Positions 36,497-46,270 of a stretch of 64,000 bases of DNA are shown piece by piece. Source of the DNA: an uncultured Lentibacter sp. (GTDB lineage: Bacteria > Pseudomonadota > Alphaproteobacteria > Rhodobacterales > Rhodobacteraceae). The notes beneath the pieces were generated by a model. It was given only the letters and a program-made list of their open reading frames with translations. It did not search any database and was not told where the DNA came from. The position numbers and the translations under genes are program-made. The stretch is taken from positions 1 through 64,000 of the forward strand of contig NZ_CAKZKL010000034.1 of NCBI RefSeq assembly GCF_937123735.1, written 5' to 3'. Within the stretch, counting starts at the first letter, position 1. Every line of letters begins with the position of its first letter.

Positions 36497-37117
36497 ATGG
36501 CAACAGACGCAGCGATCAAAACTTTGGACACGCAAGATGCGGTGCGCAAATGCATCGCAACGGGTGAGTTGCGGCCTAAATCAGAACTTCTGCGCTTTGT
36601 GATTGGGCCTGAACAAGGTTTGGTTTTTGATGTGGCCGCTAAGTTACCTGGTCGCGGTATCTGGGTCAGCGCAAGTCGTGCGGCGCTGGCACAGGCTATC
36701 GCAAAAAAAATGTTCAGCCGTTCGGCGAAAACACAGGTTGTTGTGCCGGATGGCCTTGAGGATTGGGTTGAGGCAACGCTCGTGAAGCGGCTAATCAGCC
36801 TGATCGGTCTTGCGCGAAAGTCTGGTGGGGCTGTGACGGGTTCCACAAAAGTGAAGGATTGGACGACAAGCGAGCGAGCCAGTATATTGTTTCAGGCAAG
36901 TGATGGTTCGCCGCGAGAAAAGTCGAAAATTAGACTATGGGGCGAAGGAAAAACCTTCGAATGCCTCACACGACATGAGCTTGGCGCAGCCTTCGGGAGA
37001 GAATTCGCAGTTCATGCAGCCTTAGATGCTGGAGGTTTGGCCTCGCGTGTTATAGAGGAAGCAACAAGATTAGAGGGCTTTCGGCCCGCCGCGCCTGAAG
37101 GGCGCATGAAAGGATGA
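36497..37117 (+). CDS. RNA-binding protein: YlxR domain fused to an L7Ae-like domain
   Basis: A 206-aa protein. Residues 15-90 are a YlxR (DUF448) domain with RKCIATGELRPKSELLRFV and the conserved GRGIWVSASR loop. Residues from about 98 to 195 resemble L7Ae/YlxQ (SLIGLARKSGGAVTGSTKV). In Bacillus these are separate genes; the fusion is usual in alphaproteobacteria. It lies between nusA and infB, 12 and 9 bp away, and probably binds RNA or RNase P. Confidence 0.87.
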   Translation: MATDAAIKTLDTQDAVRKCIATGELRPKSELLRFVIGPEQGLVFDVAAKLPGRGIWVSASRAALAQAIAKKMFSRSAKTQVVVPDGLEDWVEATLVKRLISLIGLARKSGGAVTGSTKVKDWTTSERASILFQASDGSPREKSKIRLWGEGKTFECLTRHELGAAFGREFAVHAALDAGGLASRVIEEATRLEGFRPAAPEGRMKG

Positions 37118-37126
37118 GTATATCGA

Positions 37127-39613
37127 ATGAGCGATAGCGACGGCAAAAAAACACTTGGTCTCCGCGGCGGACCGCGGTCTGGCAATGTAAAGCAGAGCTT
37201 TAGTCACGGCAGAACCAAGAATGTGGTGGTAGAAACGAAGCGCAAACGCGTTGTCGTTCCCAAACCCAGTGTCGTAACGTCTAGCACGGGTGCCGGCGAC
37301 AAGAAGCTGAGCACTGCGCCAAGCAACCGTCCGGGCGGCATTTCTGACGCTGAGATGGACAGACGCTTGCGCGCGGTTCAGGCCGCCAAATCGCGGGAAG
37401 CAGAAGAAGCCGAGATCCGCGCAGCAGAAGAAAAGCAGCGCGAAGAAGAGCGTATGCGCCGCCGCCAGGAAGCGGAAGAAAAAGAGCGCGAGGAAAAAGA
37501 GCGCGAAGAGCGCGCCCGTGCGAAAGCGGAAGAAGACGAGCGCAAAAAGAATGAAGCTGCCGAAAGCGCAAAACGTGCCGCTGCGGCGCCGGCTCCGGCA
37601 GAAGACGCAGGAGCAGGCCGCACGGCAGCGAAGCCTCTTGCAGACCGTCGCAAGCCCGAAAAGGAGCGCGACGATCGTAACAAAACGGCCAAGACTCGTG
37701 GGGATGAAAGCCGTCGCAGCGGTAAGTTGACGCTGAACCAAGCTCTCACCGGTGGTGAAGGCGGGCGACAGCGCTCAATGGCGGCGATGAAGCGCCAACA
37801 AGAGCGGGCCCGGCAAAAAGCGATGGGGCAGAATGTCGAACGCGAAAAGATCGTGCGCGAAGTTCAGCTGCCCGAAGCGATTGTCGTGAGCGAACTGGCC
37901 AACCGCATGGCCGAGCGTGTTGCGGATGTTGTGAAATCGCTCATGAATATGGGGATGATGGTCACGCAGAACCAAACAATTGATGCTGATACAGCCGAGC
38001 TGATCATTGAAGAATTCGGTCACAGCGTGACGCGGGTTTCTGATGCAGACGTTGAAGACGTGATCAAGGAAGTTGCCGAAAATCCGGAAGATCTGAAGTC
38101 ACGTCCGCCTGTTATCACAATTATGGGACACGTTGACCACGGCAAGACATCTTTGCTTGACGCTATTCGGGATGCGAAGGTTGTTGCTGGCGAAGCGGGT
38201 GGCATCACGCAGCATATCGGGGCCTATCAGGTAAAAACCGAGAGCGGCTCTTTGCTGTCCTTCCTTGATACGCCCGGTCACGCGGCCTTCACCTCGATGC
38301 GCTCGCGCGGCGCCCAGGTTACAGACATTGTTGTGCTTGTTGTGGCCGCGGATGACGCTGTTATGCCGCAAACGATTGAGGCCATTAACCACGCAAAAGC
38401 GGCGAAAGTGCCCATGATTGTTGCTATCAACAAGATCGACAAACCTGCCGCTAACCCCGATAAGGTGCGGACAGATTTGCTACAGCACGAGGTGATCGTG
38501 GAGAAGCTCTCCGGCGATGTGCAGGATGTGGAAGTGTCAGCCATCACGGGGCAGGGGCTGGATGAACTTCTCGAAGCAATCGCGCTGCAAGCGGAAATTC
38601 TTGAGCTGAAAGCCAACCCTGATCGGGCAGCTGAAGGGGCCGTTATTGAAGCCCAGCTTGATGTGGGTCGAGGCCCTGTGGCCACCGTTCTGGTTCAAAA
38701 AGGCACATTGCGCCAAGGCGATATTTTTGTGGTAGGTGAGCAGTATGGTAAAGTGCGTGCGCTGATCAACGACAAAGGTGAGCGCGTCAAGGAAGCGGGG
38801 CCTTCCGTGCCGGTTGAGGTGCTTGGGCTTAACGGCACTCCCGAGGCCGGCGATGTTCTCAATGTTGTCAGCTCGGAGGCGCAAGCCCGCGAAATTGCAG
38901 AGTATCGTGAGAAAGCGGCAAAAGAAAAACGCGCAGCCGCCGGAGCGGCCACGACGCTTGAACAGCTTATGGCGAAGGCCAAGCAAGATAAAAACCTCAC
39001 AGAAATGCCCATTGTTATGAAGGCAGATGTGCAGGGTTCTGCCGAGGCAATTGTCCAGGCGATGGAGAAAATCGGCAACGATGAGGTGCGTGTGCGTGTT
39101 CTGCACTCTGGGGTAGGGGCGATCACGGAGAGTGATATCGGTCTTGCCGAGGCTTCCGGCGCGCCTGTCTTCGGCTTCAATGTGCGTGCGAATGCGCCTG
39201 CGCGCAACAGCGCAAACCAGAAGGGTGTCGAAATCCGGTATTACTCGGTGATCTATGATCTGGTGGACGATGTGAAACAGGCTGCAAGTGGTCTTCTTTC
39301 TGCGGAGATCCGCGAGAAGTTTATTGGCTATGCGGAAATTCGCGAGGTCTTCAAGGTTACTGGAGTTGGCAAGGTGGCTGGTTGTCTGGTGACAGAGGGG
39401 GTTGCCCGGCGCAGCGCAGGTGTGCGCCTCTTGCGTGACAACGTTGTTATCCATGAAGGCACACTCAAGACACTGAAGCGCTTCAAAGATGAAGTTTCCG
39501 AAGTCCAGTCCGGACAGGAATGTGGTATGGCGTTTGAGGCCTATGACGACATTCGCGCGGGCGATGTTATCGAGATTTTCGAGCGCGAGGAAGTTGAGCG
39601 CAACCTCGACTGA
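37127..39613 (+). CDS. infB: Translation initiation factor IF-2
   Basis: An 828-aa GTPase that brings initiator tRNA to the ribosome. A long charged N-terminal region (about 80-240, rich in EER/AK repeats, likely coiled coil) precedes the G domain with [20 protein letters not shown] and NKIDKP, then beta-barrel domains and the C2 domain. It is the last gene of the operon and is followed by a strong terminator. Confidence 0.97.
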   Translation: MSDSDGKKTLGLRGGPRSGNVKQSFSHGRTKNVVVETKRKRVVVPKPSVVTSSTGAGDKKLSTAPSNRPGGISDAEMDRRLRAVQAAKSREAEEAEIRAAEEKQREEERMRRRQEAEEKEREEKEREERARAKAEEDERKKNEAAESAKRAAAAPAPAEDAGAGRTAAKPLADRRKPEKERDDRNKTAKTRGDESRRSGKLTLNQALTGGEGGRQRSMAAMKRQQERARQKAMGQNVEREKIVREVQLPEAIVVSELANRMAERVADVVKSLMNMGMMVTQNQTIDADTAELIIEEFGHSVTRVSDADVEDVIKEVAENPEDLKSRPPVITIMGHVDHGKTSLLDAIRDAKVVAGEAGGITQHIGAYQVKTESGSLLSFLDTPGHAAFTSMRSRGAQVTDIVVLVVAADDAVMPQTIEAINHAKAAKVPMIVAINKIDKPAANPDKVRTDLLQHEVIVEKLSGDVQDVEVSAITGQGLDELLEAIALQAEILELKANPDRAAEGAVIEAQLDVGRGPVATVLVQKGTLRQGDIFVVGEQYGKVRALINDKGERVKEAGPSVPVEVLGLNGTPEAGDVLNVVSSEAQAREIAEYREKAAKEKRAAAGAATTLEQLMAKAKQDKNLTEMPIVMKADVQGSAEAIVQAMEKIGNDEVRVRVLHSGVGAITESDIGLAEASGAPVFGFNVRANAPARNSANQKGVEIRYYSVIYDLVDDVKQAASGLLSAEIREKFIGYAEIREVFKVTGVGKVAGCLVTEGVARRSAGVRLLRDNVVIHEGTLKTLKRFKDEVSEVQSGQECGMAFEAYDDIRAGDVIEIFEREEVERNLD

Positions 39614-39634
39614 CCGCTGGATAGGCGCTATTTC

Positions 39635-39676
39635 AAAAAAGGCTGACAGTGAAAACTGTCAGCCTTTTTATTTTTC
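39635..39676. terminator. Strong bidirectional intrinsic terminator after infB
   Basis: GGCTGACAGT and ACTGTCAGCC form a perfect 10-bp stem with a GAAA loop. A-runs stand before it and T-runs after it, so both strands have a U-tract. It ends the infB operon and also the convergent 43-aa gene, whose stop lies within its flank. Confidence 0.9.
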
Positions 39677-39799
39677 GGAAGAGATGGGAAGGCCGGTAAA
39701 TTCCTTTTCACCGGCACGAACAACTATATGTCCGCTTGACAGTTCTTTAACAAAAACACCTTGAACCAGAACACCGCTACCAACCATGATTGTACGCAT
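39668..39799 (-). CDS. 43-aa small protein of unknown function
   Basis: A short frame opening MRTIMVGSGVLVQGVFVKEL and ending GLPISSEK. ATG 39799 has an excellent GAGGAGG ribosome-binding site 5 bases upstream, and the stop overlaps a strong terminator, so it has all parts of a real gene. The protein is predicted to be beta-rich and soluble, with no signal peptide. I do not recognise the family. Confidence 0.65.
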   Translation of the reverse strand: MRTIMVGSGVLVQGVFVKELSSGHIVVRAGEKEFTGLPISSEK

Positions 39800-39871
39800 G
39801 GTAGCCTCCTCGGGTCTGTTAATGTGAGTTCATAAAGAAACTGAAAAGCTGACAAAAGCAAGGTTTGATTG

Positions 39872-40270
39872 TCAGAGCCAGTCTCTCAAAATGGGAATGA
39901 GCGGAATATCTGCTGCTGGCATTGGATAGTCTTTCAGCTTGTTTGGCTGCACCCAAGCCAAGGTCTGCCCCTCGCGTGCAGTGAGAATTCCGTTCCATTT
40001 GCGACAGACAAATAAAGGCATGAGCAGATGAAAGTCGGCATAGCTGTGTGAAGCGAAGGTGAGCGGAGCCAGACAGCTGTTCCAGGTTTCGATCCCCAGC
40101 TCCTCATTGAGTTCTCGCACAAGAGCCGCCTCGGGAGTTTCGCCTGCTTCTATCTTCCCCCCAGGAAACTCCCAGAGCCCAGCCATTGACTTCCCGGCGG
40201 GGCGTTGGGCCAGGAGGACGCGGTTGTCTTTATCAAGCAGAGCGACGGCGGAGACCAATACGGTTTTCAT
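39872..40270 (-). CDS. mutT: 8-oxo-dGTP diphosphatase MutT (Nudix)
   Basis: A 132-aa Nudix hydrolase with the box GGKIEAGETPEAALVRELNEELGI split at residues 37-60 and the LLAQRPAGKSMAGLWEFPGG lead-in typical of MutT, which removes oxidised dGTP. Its ATG overlaps the argJ stop by four bases, so it is translated with argJ. Confidence 0.92.
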   Translation of the reverse strand: MKTVLVSAVALLDKDNRVLLAQRPAGKSMAGLWEFPGGKIEAGETPEAALVRELNEELGIETWNSCLAPLTFASHSYADFHLLMPLFVCRKWNGILTAREGQTLAWVQPNKLKDYPMPAADIPLIPILRDWL

Positions 40271-41496
40271 GATCGGTAATCCGCATTGATTTCGATGTAG
40301 CCATGGGTCAGATCACAGGTCCAGACGGTGCTTTTGCCTGATCCAAGGCCGATATCCACCTTGATGAGAATGTCTTGCGCTTTCATGATCAGTGCCGCGT
40401 CTTCTTCGCGGTAGGTTGGGCTTACCCAGCCGTTTTCGGCAACCAGAATATCGCCAAACGAGATGGAAAGCTTGTCACGGTCGGCTGCGGCCCCTGATTT
40501 TCCAATGGCCATGACAATCCGGCCCCAGTTTGGATCTTCGCCTGCGATGGCTGTTTTGACCAGCGGGGAATTGGCGATGGACATTGCATGAACGCGTGCA
40601 TCAGAGTCACTTTGTGCGCCTGTGACGCGAATTTCGATAAATTTGCTGGCCCCTTCGCCATCTTTGACCACTTGATGAGCAAGATCTTGCATGACAGCCT
40701 TCAGAGCGGCCTTGAAAGCAGGGTCGTTGCGCGAGGCTGTCGCACCACTTTGCCCGGTGGCACAAAGCAAGACGGTGTCTGAGGTAGAGGTGTCACTGTC
40801 GACGGTGATCGCGTTGAAGGTTGGTTCGGTCAATTCTGACAGCGTGTCTTGCAGGTCAGATTGGGCCATTTCAATATCTGTGAAAATATAGACCAGCATG
40901 GTTGCCATATCGGGCGCGATCATGCCCGAGCCCTTGGCAATGCCCGCGATACGGACGGTTTTGCCGTTTACATCACATTGGGCAGTGGCACCTTTTGCAA
41001 AGGTATCGGTGGTCATGATCGCTTGGGCGGCCTCTGCGATTTGTTCTTCAGAAAGCGTCTTCGTCAGGCCGTCAAGAGTTTCGATAATTCGCTCGTGAGG
41101 CAAACGCTCGCCGATAACACCTGTTGAAGAGGTGAAAACACGATCTTCAGAGACAGAAAGACTCTCGGCGGTTGCCTGAACCAAGGCGTCAACAGAAGCT
41201 TGCCCCGCGCCCCCTGTAAAGGCGTTGGAGTTGCCCGAGTTGACCAGGATTGCTGCCGCGCCGGAAGCCTCAGAGCCAAGCTTGCGCTGGCAATCCAGAA
41301 CTGCTGCTGAGCGTGTGGACGAGCGGGTAAAGACGCCTGCCACGGTTGTTCCGGGGCAGAGGTGCGCCAGCATGACATCGGTGCGACCGCTGTATTTCAC
41401 ACCCGCCGCAGCCGTTGAAAAGCTGACCCCCGCAATTGGCGGTAGGTCGGGAAACTTCTTCGGCGCAAGCGGCGAGATTTTGGTGATATGAGCCAT
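40267..41496 (-). CDS. argJ: Bifunctional ornithine acetyltransferase / N-acetylglutamate synthase
   Basis: A 409-aa enzyme of the acetyl-cycling arginine pathway. The self-cleavage site is in KGSGMIAPDMATML, where the threonine becomes the N-terminal nucleophile of the beta chain. The alpha-chain feature ILVNSGNSNAFTGG is present. It lies between a PpiC-type isomerase gene (6 bp upstream) and mutT, giving the order PpiC, argJ, mutT on the minus strand. Confidence 0.96.
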   Translation of the reverse strand: MAHITKISPLAPKKFPDLPPIAGVSFSTAAAGVKYSGRTDVMLAHLCPGTTVAGVFTRSSTRSAAVLDCQRKLGSEASGAAAILVNSGNSNAFTGGAGQASVDALVQATAESLSVSEDRVFTSSTGVIGERLPHERIIETLDGLTKTLSEEQIAEAAQAIMTTDTFAKGATAQCDVNGKTVRIAGIAKGSGMIAPDMATMLVYIFTDIEMAQSDLQDTLSELTEPTFNAITVDSDTSTSDTVLLCATGQSGATASRNDPAFKAALKAVMQDLAHQVVKDGEGASKFIEIRVTGAQSDSDARVHAMSIANSPLVKTAIAGEDPNWGRIVMAIGKSGAAADRDKLSISFGDILVAENGWVSPTYREEDAALIMKAQDILIKVDIGLGSGKSTVWTCDLTHGYIEINADYRS

Positions 41497-41501
41497 TCGG
41501 G

Positions 41502-42359
41502 TTACTCCGTCAGCAGGCTATCTTCTTTCAGGATGGCAGGGTCAACTTTGCCCTCTGCCGTGAGTTGGATGTCACCAGCTTTGCGCAAGCGCTCAAGTTC
41601 TTCATCTATGATCTTGTTGTATAGGCTGTTCTCAAGCTCGGCGCGCATCTCCTCGAATGTGGGCTGATCGGCCAAACGGGTTTCATTCAAGCGGATAACA
41701 TGCCAGCCGAATTGCGTTTGGACGGGCGCAGATATTGCTCCTTCTGCCAAGGCTTCTACGGCATTTTGGAATTCCGGCACCATCATACCTTTGCCAAACC
41801 AGCCGAGATCGCCACCATTGGGTCCGGACGGGCCTGTCGAACGTGTTTTGGCCAGCTCGGCAAAATCGGCGCCTTCTTCCAGCTCCTTGACAAGCGCCAG
41901 TGCGTCTTCTTGCGTTTCAACGAGGATATGTGCTGCCTGATACTCCTTGTCAGGCGCCGCACCCTCATATGCCTCATTGTAGGCTTCGCGCAGCGCAGCT
42001 TCGGTCAAGCGTTCGTCGACAATTTGCGTGATAACCGTAGCGGCCAAAAGCGAGCGGCGTTCATTGTCGAGGCGGCGCTGGATGGGGGCTGGCATCTCCC
42101 CTTCAAATCGGTTCGCCAAAACAGTTTGGTTTATGAGTTGGTCAAGCAGGGCCTTGTAAAGCACCTCGTCTTCCAACTCGATAAATTGTTGGGGCAGGCG
42201 GCTGCGTGCTGTTGCCAGATGTCCCAGAGTGATCTCTGTTCCGTCAACCACGGCCACGACGGTGCTTGCAGAATGTGGGGTGTCCTCGGCCAGCGCTGCG
42301 AAGGGAGCAAGGGCAAGGCCAGCGGCCAGAGAGAGAATTTTGAAGTGTTTAGACATCAT
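41502..42359 (-). CDS. Periplasmic peptidyl-prolyl isomerase (parvulin/PpiC type)
   Basis: A 285-aa exported protein with a signal peptide (MMSKHFKILSLAAGLALAPF, then AALA), a SurA-like helical N-terminal part, and a parvulin domain (AAHILVETQEDALALVKEL, GDLGWFGKGMMVPEF, FGWHVIRL). It probably helps outer-membrane protein folding. AAAGGAAAA precedes ATG 42359. It is divergent from secA, fitting an envelope role. Confidence 0.9.
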   Translation of the reverse strand: MMSKHFKILSLAAGLALAPFAALAEDTPHSASTVVAVVDGTEITLGHLATARSRLPQQFIELEDEVLYKALLDQLINQTVLANRFEGEMPAPIQRRLDNERRSLLAATVITQIVDERLTEAALREAYNEAYEGAAPDKEYQAAHILVETQEDALALVKELEEGADFAELAKTRSTGPSGPNGGDLGWFGKGMMVPEFQNAVEALAEGAISAPVQTQFGWHVIRLNETRLADQPTFEEMRAELENSLYNKIIDEELERLRKAGDIQLTAEGKVDPAILKEDSLLTE

Positions 42360-42394
42360 TTTTCCTTTGTTTCCTTCGTGTATCGCTCACAGCG

Positions 42395-42423
42395 TTGACA
42401 CTGCCAAGAGCGGCGCTTACATC
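42395..42423 (+). promoter_or_regulatory. Putative secA promoter
   Basis: TTGACA (42395-42400) and TACATC (42418-42423) are 17 bp apart in the 171-bp divergent gap. The -35 is a perfect consensus, the -10 only partial. It would give a leader of about 100 nt before secA. Confidence 0.4.
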
Positions 42424-42530
42424 GCCTTAAGTTAAGACACGCTTTATGTTCCAAGCCGTTGTAGGACGCGCAAATATCCGGAGCAAGCAATTGTCTTGTG
42501 GCTGGATAAAATGATCGGATCGGACTTAAT

Positions 42531-45215
42531 ATGCTTGGACTTGGATCGCTCGCCAAAAAGGTTTTTGGAACGCCAAATGACCGCAAAGTTAAGGCCATCA
42601 AGCCGCTCGTTGAAAAGATAAACGCGCTGGAGCCTGAATTTGAAGCGCTGAGCGATGCCGGGCTGATCGAGAAGACGCAGGCGCTTAAAGAGCGTCATCA
42701 AGGCGGAGAGACGCTGGACGACCTCTTGCCCGAGGCTTTCGCAAATTGCCGCGAGGCGGCGAAAAGGGCTTTGGGCCTGCGCGCCTTTGATGTGCAGCTT
42801 ATGGGCGGTATTTTCCTGCATCAGGGCAATATTTCAGAAATGAAAACAGGCGAGGGCAAGACGCTTGTGGCGACTTTCCCCGCATATCTTAATGCGCTGA
42901 CAGGCAAGGGTGTCCATGTTGTGACTGTGAACGACTACCTCGCCAAACGCGACTCTGAGTGGATGAGCAATGTTTTCTCTGCACTCGGCATGACAACTGG
43001 AGTTATTTATCCCCAGCAGCCGGAATCAGAGAAAGCGGCCGCATATGGCTCAGATATTACATATGCCACCAACAACGAGCTGGGTTTTGACTATCTACGC
43101 GACAACATGAAAGCCGAGATTGGCCAAATTAACCAAAAATACCATCACTTTGCGATTGTGGATGAGGTGGATTCCATCCTGATTGACGAAGCCCGAACAC
43201 CTCTGATCATCTCCGGACCTGCCGAGGACAGATCAGAGCTATACACGCAGATCGACAAGCTCATTCCCGAGTTGGACGATGTGCACTACACGCTCGATGA
43301 AAAGACCCGGAACGCGACCTTTTCTGACGAGGGCAACGAATTCTTGGAGCAGCTGCTGCGCCAGAGGGGTATTTTGGAGGAGGATCAAAGCCTTTACGAC
43401 CCCGAAAGCGCCACCATTGTGCACCACGTTAACCAAGGCCTGCGTGCTCACAAGCTTTTTGCCAAAGACAAAGATTACATCGTGCGAAACGGTGAAGTTG
43501 TTTTGATTGACGAGTTCACGGGCCGTATGATGCCGGGAAGGCGTCTGTCAGACGGGTTGCATCAGGCAATCGAAGCCAAGGAAGGCTGTAGCATTCAATC
43601 GGAGAATGTGACCCTCGCTCAAGTAACCTTTCAGAACTACTTCCGCCTTTATGACAAGTTGGCCGGCATGACAGGCACAGCCACGACAGAGGCGGATGAA
43701 TTCATGGAAATCTATGGCCTGGGTGTGGTCGAAGTTCCAACGAACAAGCCAGTCGAGCGCATTGATGATGATGATGCTGTCTACCGCACAGCCGCCGAAA
43801 AATTTGCAGCGATTGTTGAAACTATCAAAGAAGCCAACGCCAAGGGCCAGCCCATTCTTGTCGGCACGACCTCGATCGAGAAATCTGAAATGCTGAGCCA
43901 AATGCTTACGCAAGCCGGCGTAAAGCACAATGTTCTCAATGCGCGCCAACACGAAAAAGAAGCGCAGATTGTGGCGGATGCCGGCAAGCTTGGCGCTGTT
44001 ACCATTGCGACGAACATGGCTGGCCGGGGAACCGACATCAAACTTGGGGGCAATGTCGAGTTCAAGATTATGGAGGCGATTGCCGCCTCGCCCGAGGATG
44101 ACAACGAAGAGATCCGTGCAAAGATTGAAGCAGAGCACGAGACTTGGGAACAAAAGGTCAAGGAGGCTGGTGGCCTGTTTGTATTGGCCACAGAGCGCCA
44201 CGAAAGCCGCCGTATCGACAACCAGCTGCGCGGGCGTTCGGGCCGGCAGGGTGATCCGGGGCGCTCCTCGTTCTACCTGAGCCTTGAGGATGATCTCATG
44301 CGCATCTTCGGATCAGAGCGACTGGACAAGGTGCTTTCAACACTTGGTATGAAGGAAGGCGAAGCCATCGTTCATCCATGGGTTAACAAATCGCTTGAGC
44401 GCGCCCAAGCCAAGGTTGAGGGCCGCAACTTCGACATCAGGAAGCAACTGTTGAAGTTTGATGATGTGATGAACGAACAACGCAAGGTTATCTTCAAACA
44501 GCGGCGCGACATCATGGAAGCCGGGGATCTTTCCGCCATCACTCAAGATATGCGCAACCAGGTGATTGATGATCTGATTGACCAGTTCATGCCCCCAAAA
44601 ACCTATGCTGACCAATGGGATACGGAAGGGCTCTATGCGGCCTGTATCGAACAGCTCGGCTTGGATGTGCCGGTGATTGACTGGGCCGCTGAAGAGGGCG
44701 TTGACGACGAGGAAATTACCGAGCGGCTTGAAAAAGCAGCTGATGAATTCATGGCATCAAAGGCTGCACATTTCGGCCCCGAGACCATGCGCCAGATTGA
44801 GAAGCAGGTGTTGCTTCAAACCATCGACAAGAAGTGGCGCGAGCATTTGTTGACTTTGGAGCACTTGCGTTCGGTTGTCAGCTTTCGTGGATACGCCCAA
44901 CGCGACCCGTTGAATGAATATAAGAACGAGGCCTTCCAGCTTTTTGAAACCATGTTGGACAGCCTGCGCGAAGACGTGACCCAGCAGCTTTCACAAGTGC
45001 GCCCACTTTCTGAAGAGGAGCAGGAACAAGCGCTTGCACTGATGCAGCAGCAACAGGCGTTACAAGCCACGGCCGCCAAAGAAACGGGTGCTGAAGGCCG
45101 CGCCGCTGCTGGCTTTGTTGAGGATGATCCCAGCACATGGGGCAACCCTGGACGCAATGAACCATGCCCTTGTGGCTCTGGCGACAAATTCAAGCACTGC
45201 CACGGGCGCGTCTGA
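42531..45215 (+). CDS. secA: Preprotein translocase ATPase SecA
   Basis: An 894-aa motor ATPase driving Sec-dependent export. Walker A is [17 protein letters not shown], the [19 protein letters not shown] stretch is the DEAD-like Walker B region, and the C-terminal zinc-binding tail [15 protein letters not shown] is intact. The spacing and length are normal. No other sec gene is in the window. Confidence 0.97.
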   Translation: MLGLGSLAKKVFGTPNDRKVKAIKPLVEKINALEPEFEALSDAGLIEKTQALKERHQGGETLDDLLPEAFANCREAAKRALGLRAFDVQLMGGIFLHQGNISEMKTGEGKTLVATFPAYLNALTGKGVHVVTVNDYLAKRDSEWMSNVFSALGMTTGVIYPQQPESEKAAAYGSDITYATNNELGFDYLRDNMKAEIGQINQKYHHFAIVDEVDSILIDEARTPLIISGPAEDRSELYTQIDKLIPELDDVHYTLDEKTRNATFSDEGNEFLEQLLRQRGILEEDQSLYDPESATIVHHVNQGLRAHKLFAKDKDYIVRNGEVVLIDEFTGRMMPGRRLSDGLHQAIEAKEGCSIQSENVTLAQVTFQNYFRLYDKLAGMTGTATTEADEFMEIYGLGVVEVPTNKPVERIDDDDAVYRTAAEKFAAIVETIKEANAKGQPILVGTTSIEKSEMLSQMLTQAGVKHNVLNARQHEKEAQIVADAGKLGAVTIATNMAGRGTDIKLGGNVEFKIMEAIAASPEDDNEEIRAKIEAEHETWEQKVKEAGGLFVLATERHESRRIDNQLRGRSGRQGDPGRSSFYLSLEDDLMRIFGSERLDKVLSTLGMKEGEAIVHPWVNKSLERAQAKVEGRNFDIRKQLLKFDDVMNEQRKVIFKQRRDIMEAGDLSAITQDMRNQVIDDLIDQFMPPKTYADQWDTEGLYAACIEQLGLDVPVIDWAAEEGVDDEEITERLEKAADEFMASKAAHFGPETMRQIEKQVLLQTIDKKWREHLLTLEHLRSVVSFRGYAQRDPLNEYKNEAFQLFETMLDSLREDVTQQLSQVRPLSEEEQEQALALMQQQQALQATAAKETGAEGRAAAGFVEDDPSTWGNPGRNEPCPCGSGDKFKHCHGRV

Positions 45216-45315
45216 AAAAGGTGCACAGAAACGCCTGAATGACTCCGCGCTTTCGCCTCATGCACGCCAGAATTCAAAGCCACATTGGCTCTGAACGGTT
45301 TTGGCGGAGGCACTC

Positions 45316-46242
45316 ATGGCCAACTACAAGCGATATGGAATAGCCGCAGCGACTCTCGCTGTGATCTTGTTGACAGGGCAATTGATGCAACTGTCATCTG
45401 CCCAGAAGCAGGCCAGTCTGGCCGATGTGAAATCCATGCCTTTGCCGGTAGAGCTTCGTGACATTACCTTAACCGCAGCTGATGGCGCGACGATTAAAAC
45501 AGCCGCGCTGGGCAGCGCTTTGCCGGCGTCCCCCTCTGGCGCCCTGCCTGAAATGTCGCAAGACTGCAAAGTCAAAATGCAGGCTGTTCCGAAGGCGGCT
45601 GCCTTGGTCGAGCTTGTGCTCGCGGCCCCCTGCGCCCCGTCAGAGCGGGTTGTTATACACCATAACGGTATGATGTTTGCGGAGCTGACAGACCCCTCGG
45701 GTGCGCTGCAAGTATCGGTGCCTGCACTAGCTGAAAACGCTGTGTTCATTGCGTCTTTTGCAGGGGGTGAGGGGGCCGTTGCCAGCACCAGCGTTGAAGA
45801 CATTGCCCTATTTGATCGTGCCGCTGTGCAGATGCAGGGCCAGCTTGGAATTGCGCTTCATGCCCACGAGTTTGGGGCGGGGTATGATGAGGCTGGACAT
45901 ATTTGGCGCGAGGCTCCCGGCGAGATAGCCAAGGGGGCAAAGGGTATCGCGGGGTTTCTCTTACAGTTAGGAGATCCCACGCTTGAAAGCCCGCTGATGG
46001 CGGAGGTTTACAGCTTTCCAACAGGGTTTGCGAAACAGCTCGGCACAGTTGCTCTCAGTGTGGATATTGAGATCACTTCAGCCAACTGCGGCAAAGACAT
46101 AGAGGCGCAAACCTTGCAAACAAGCCGTGGCCAACAGATCACGGTTCAGACTTTAGACATGTCAATGCCGGGATGTGAGGCGGCGGGCGACTTTCTGATG
46201 TTGAAAAACCTGGTCAATGACATGAAGGTGGCTTTCAACTGA
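45316..46242 (+). CDS. Exported or membrane-anchored protein of unknown function downstream of secA
   Basis: A 308-aa protein with an N-terminal hydrophobic segment (IAAATLAVILLTGQLMQL) that acts as signal or anchor; the rest is predicted periplasmic. It has cysteines at about residues 84, 107, 253 and 283 that may form disulfides. GGAGG lies 5 bases before ATG 45316. I do not recognise the family. It is followed by an envelope protein gene 28 bp later in the same direction, so the two may work together. Confidence 0.7.
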   Translation: MANYKRYGIAAATLAVILLTGQLMQLSSAQKQASLADVKSMPLPVELRDITLTAADGATIKTAALGSALPASPSGALPEMSQDCKVKMQAVPKAAALVELVLAAPCAPSERVVIHHNGMMFAELTDPSGALQVSVPALAENAVFIASFAGGEGAVASTSVEDIALFDRAAVQMQGQLGIALHAHEFGAGYDEAGHIWREAPGEIAKGAKGIAGFLLQLGDPTLESPLMAEVYSFPTGFAKQLGTVALSVDIEITSANCGKDIEAQTLQTSRGQQITVQTLDMSMPGCEAAGDFLMLKNLVNDMKVAFN

Positions 46243-46270
46243 TCTTCATGTTGCGAGGCTTTTTTTGGAA

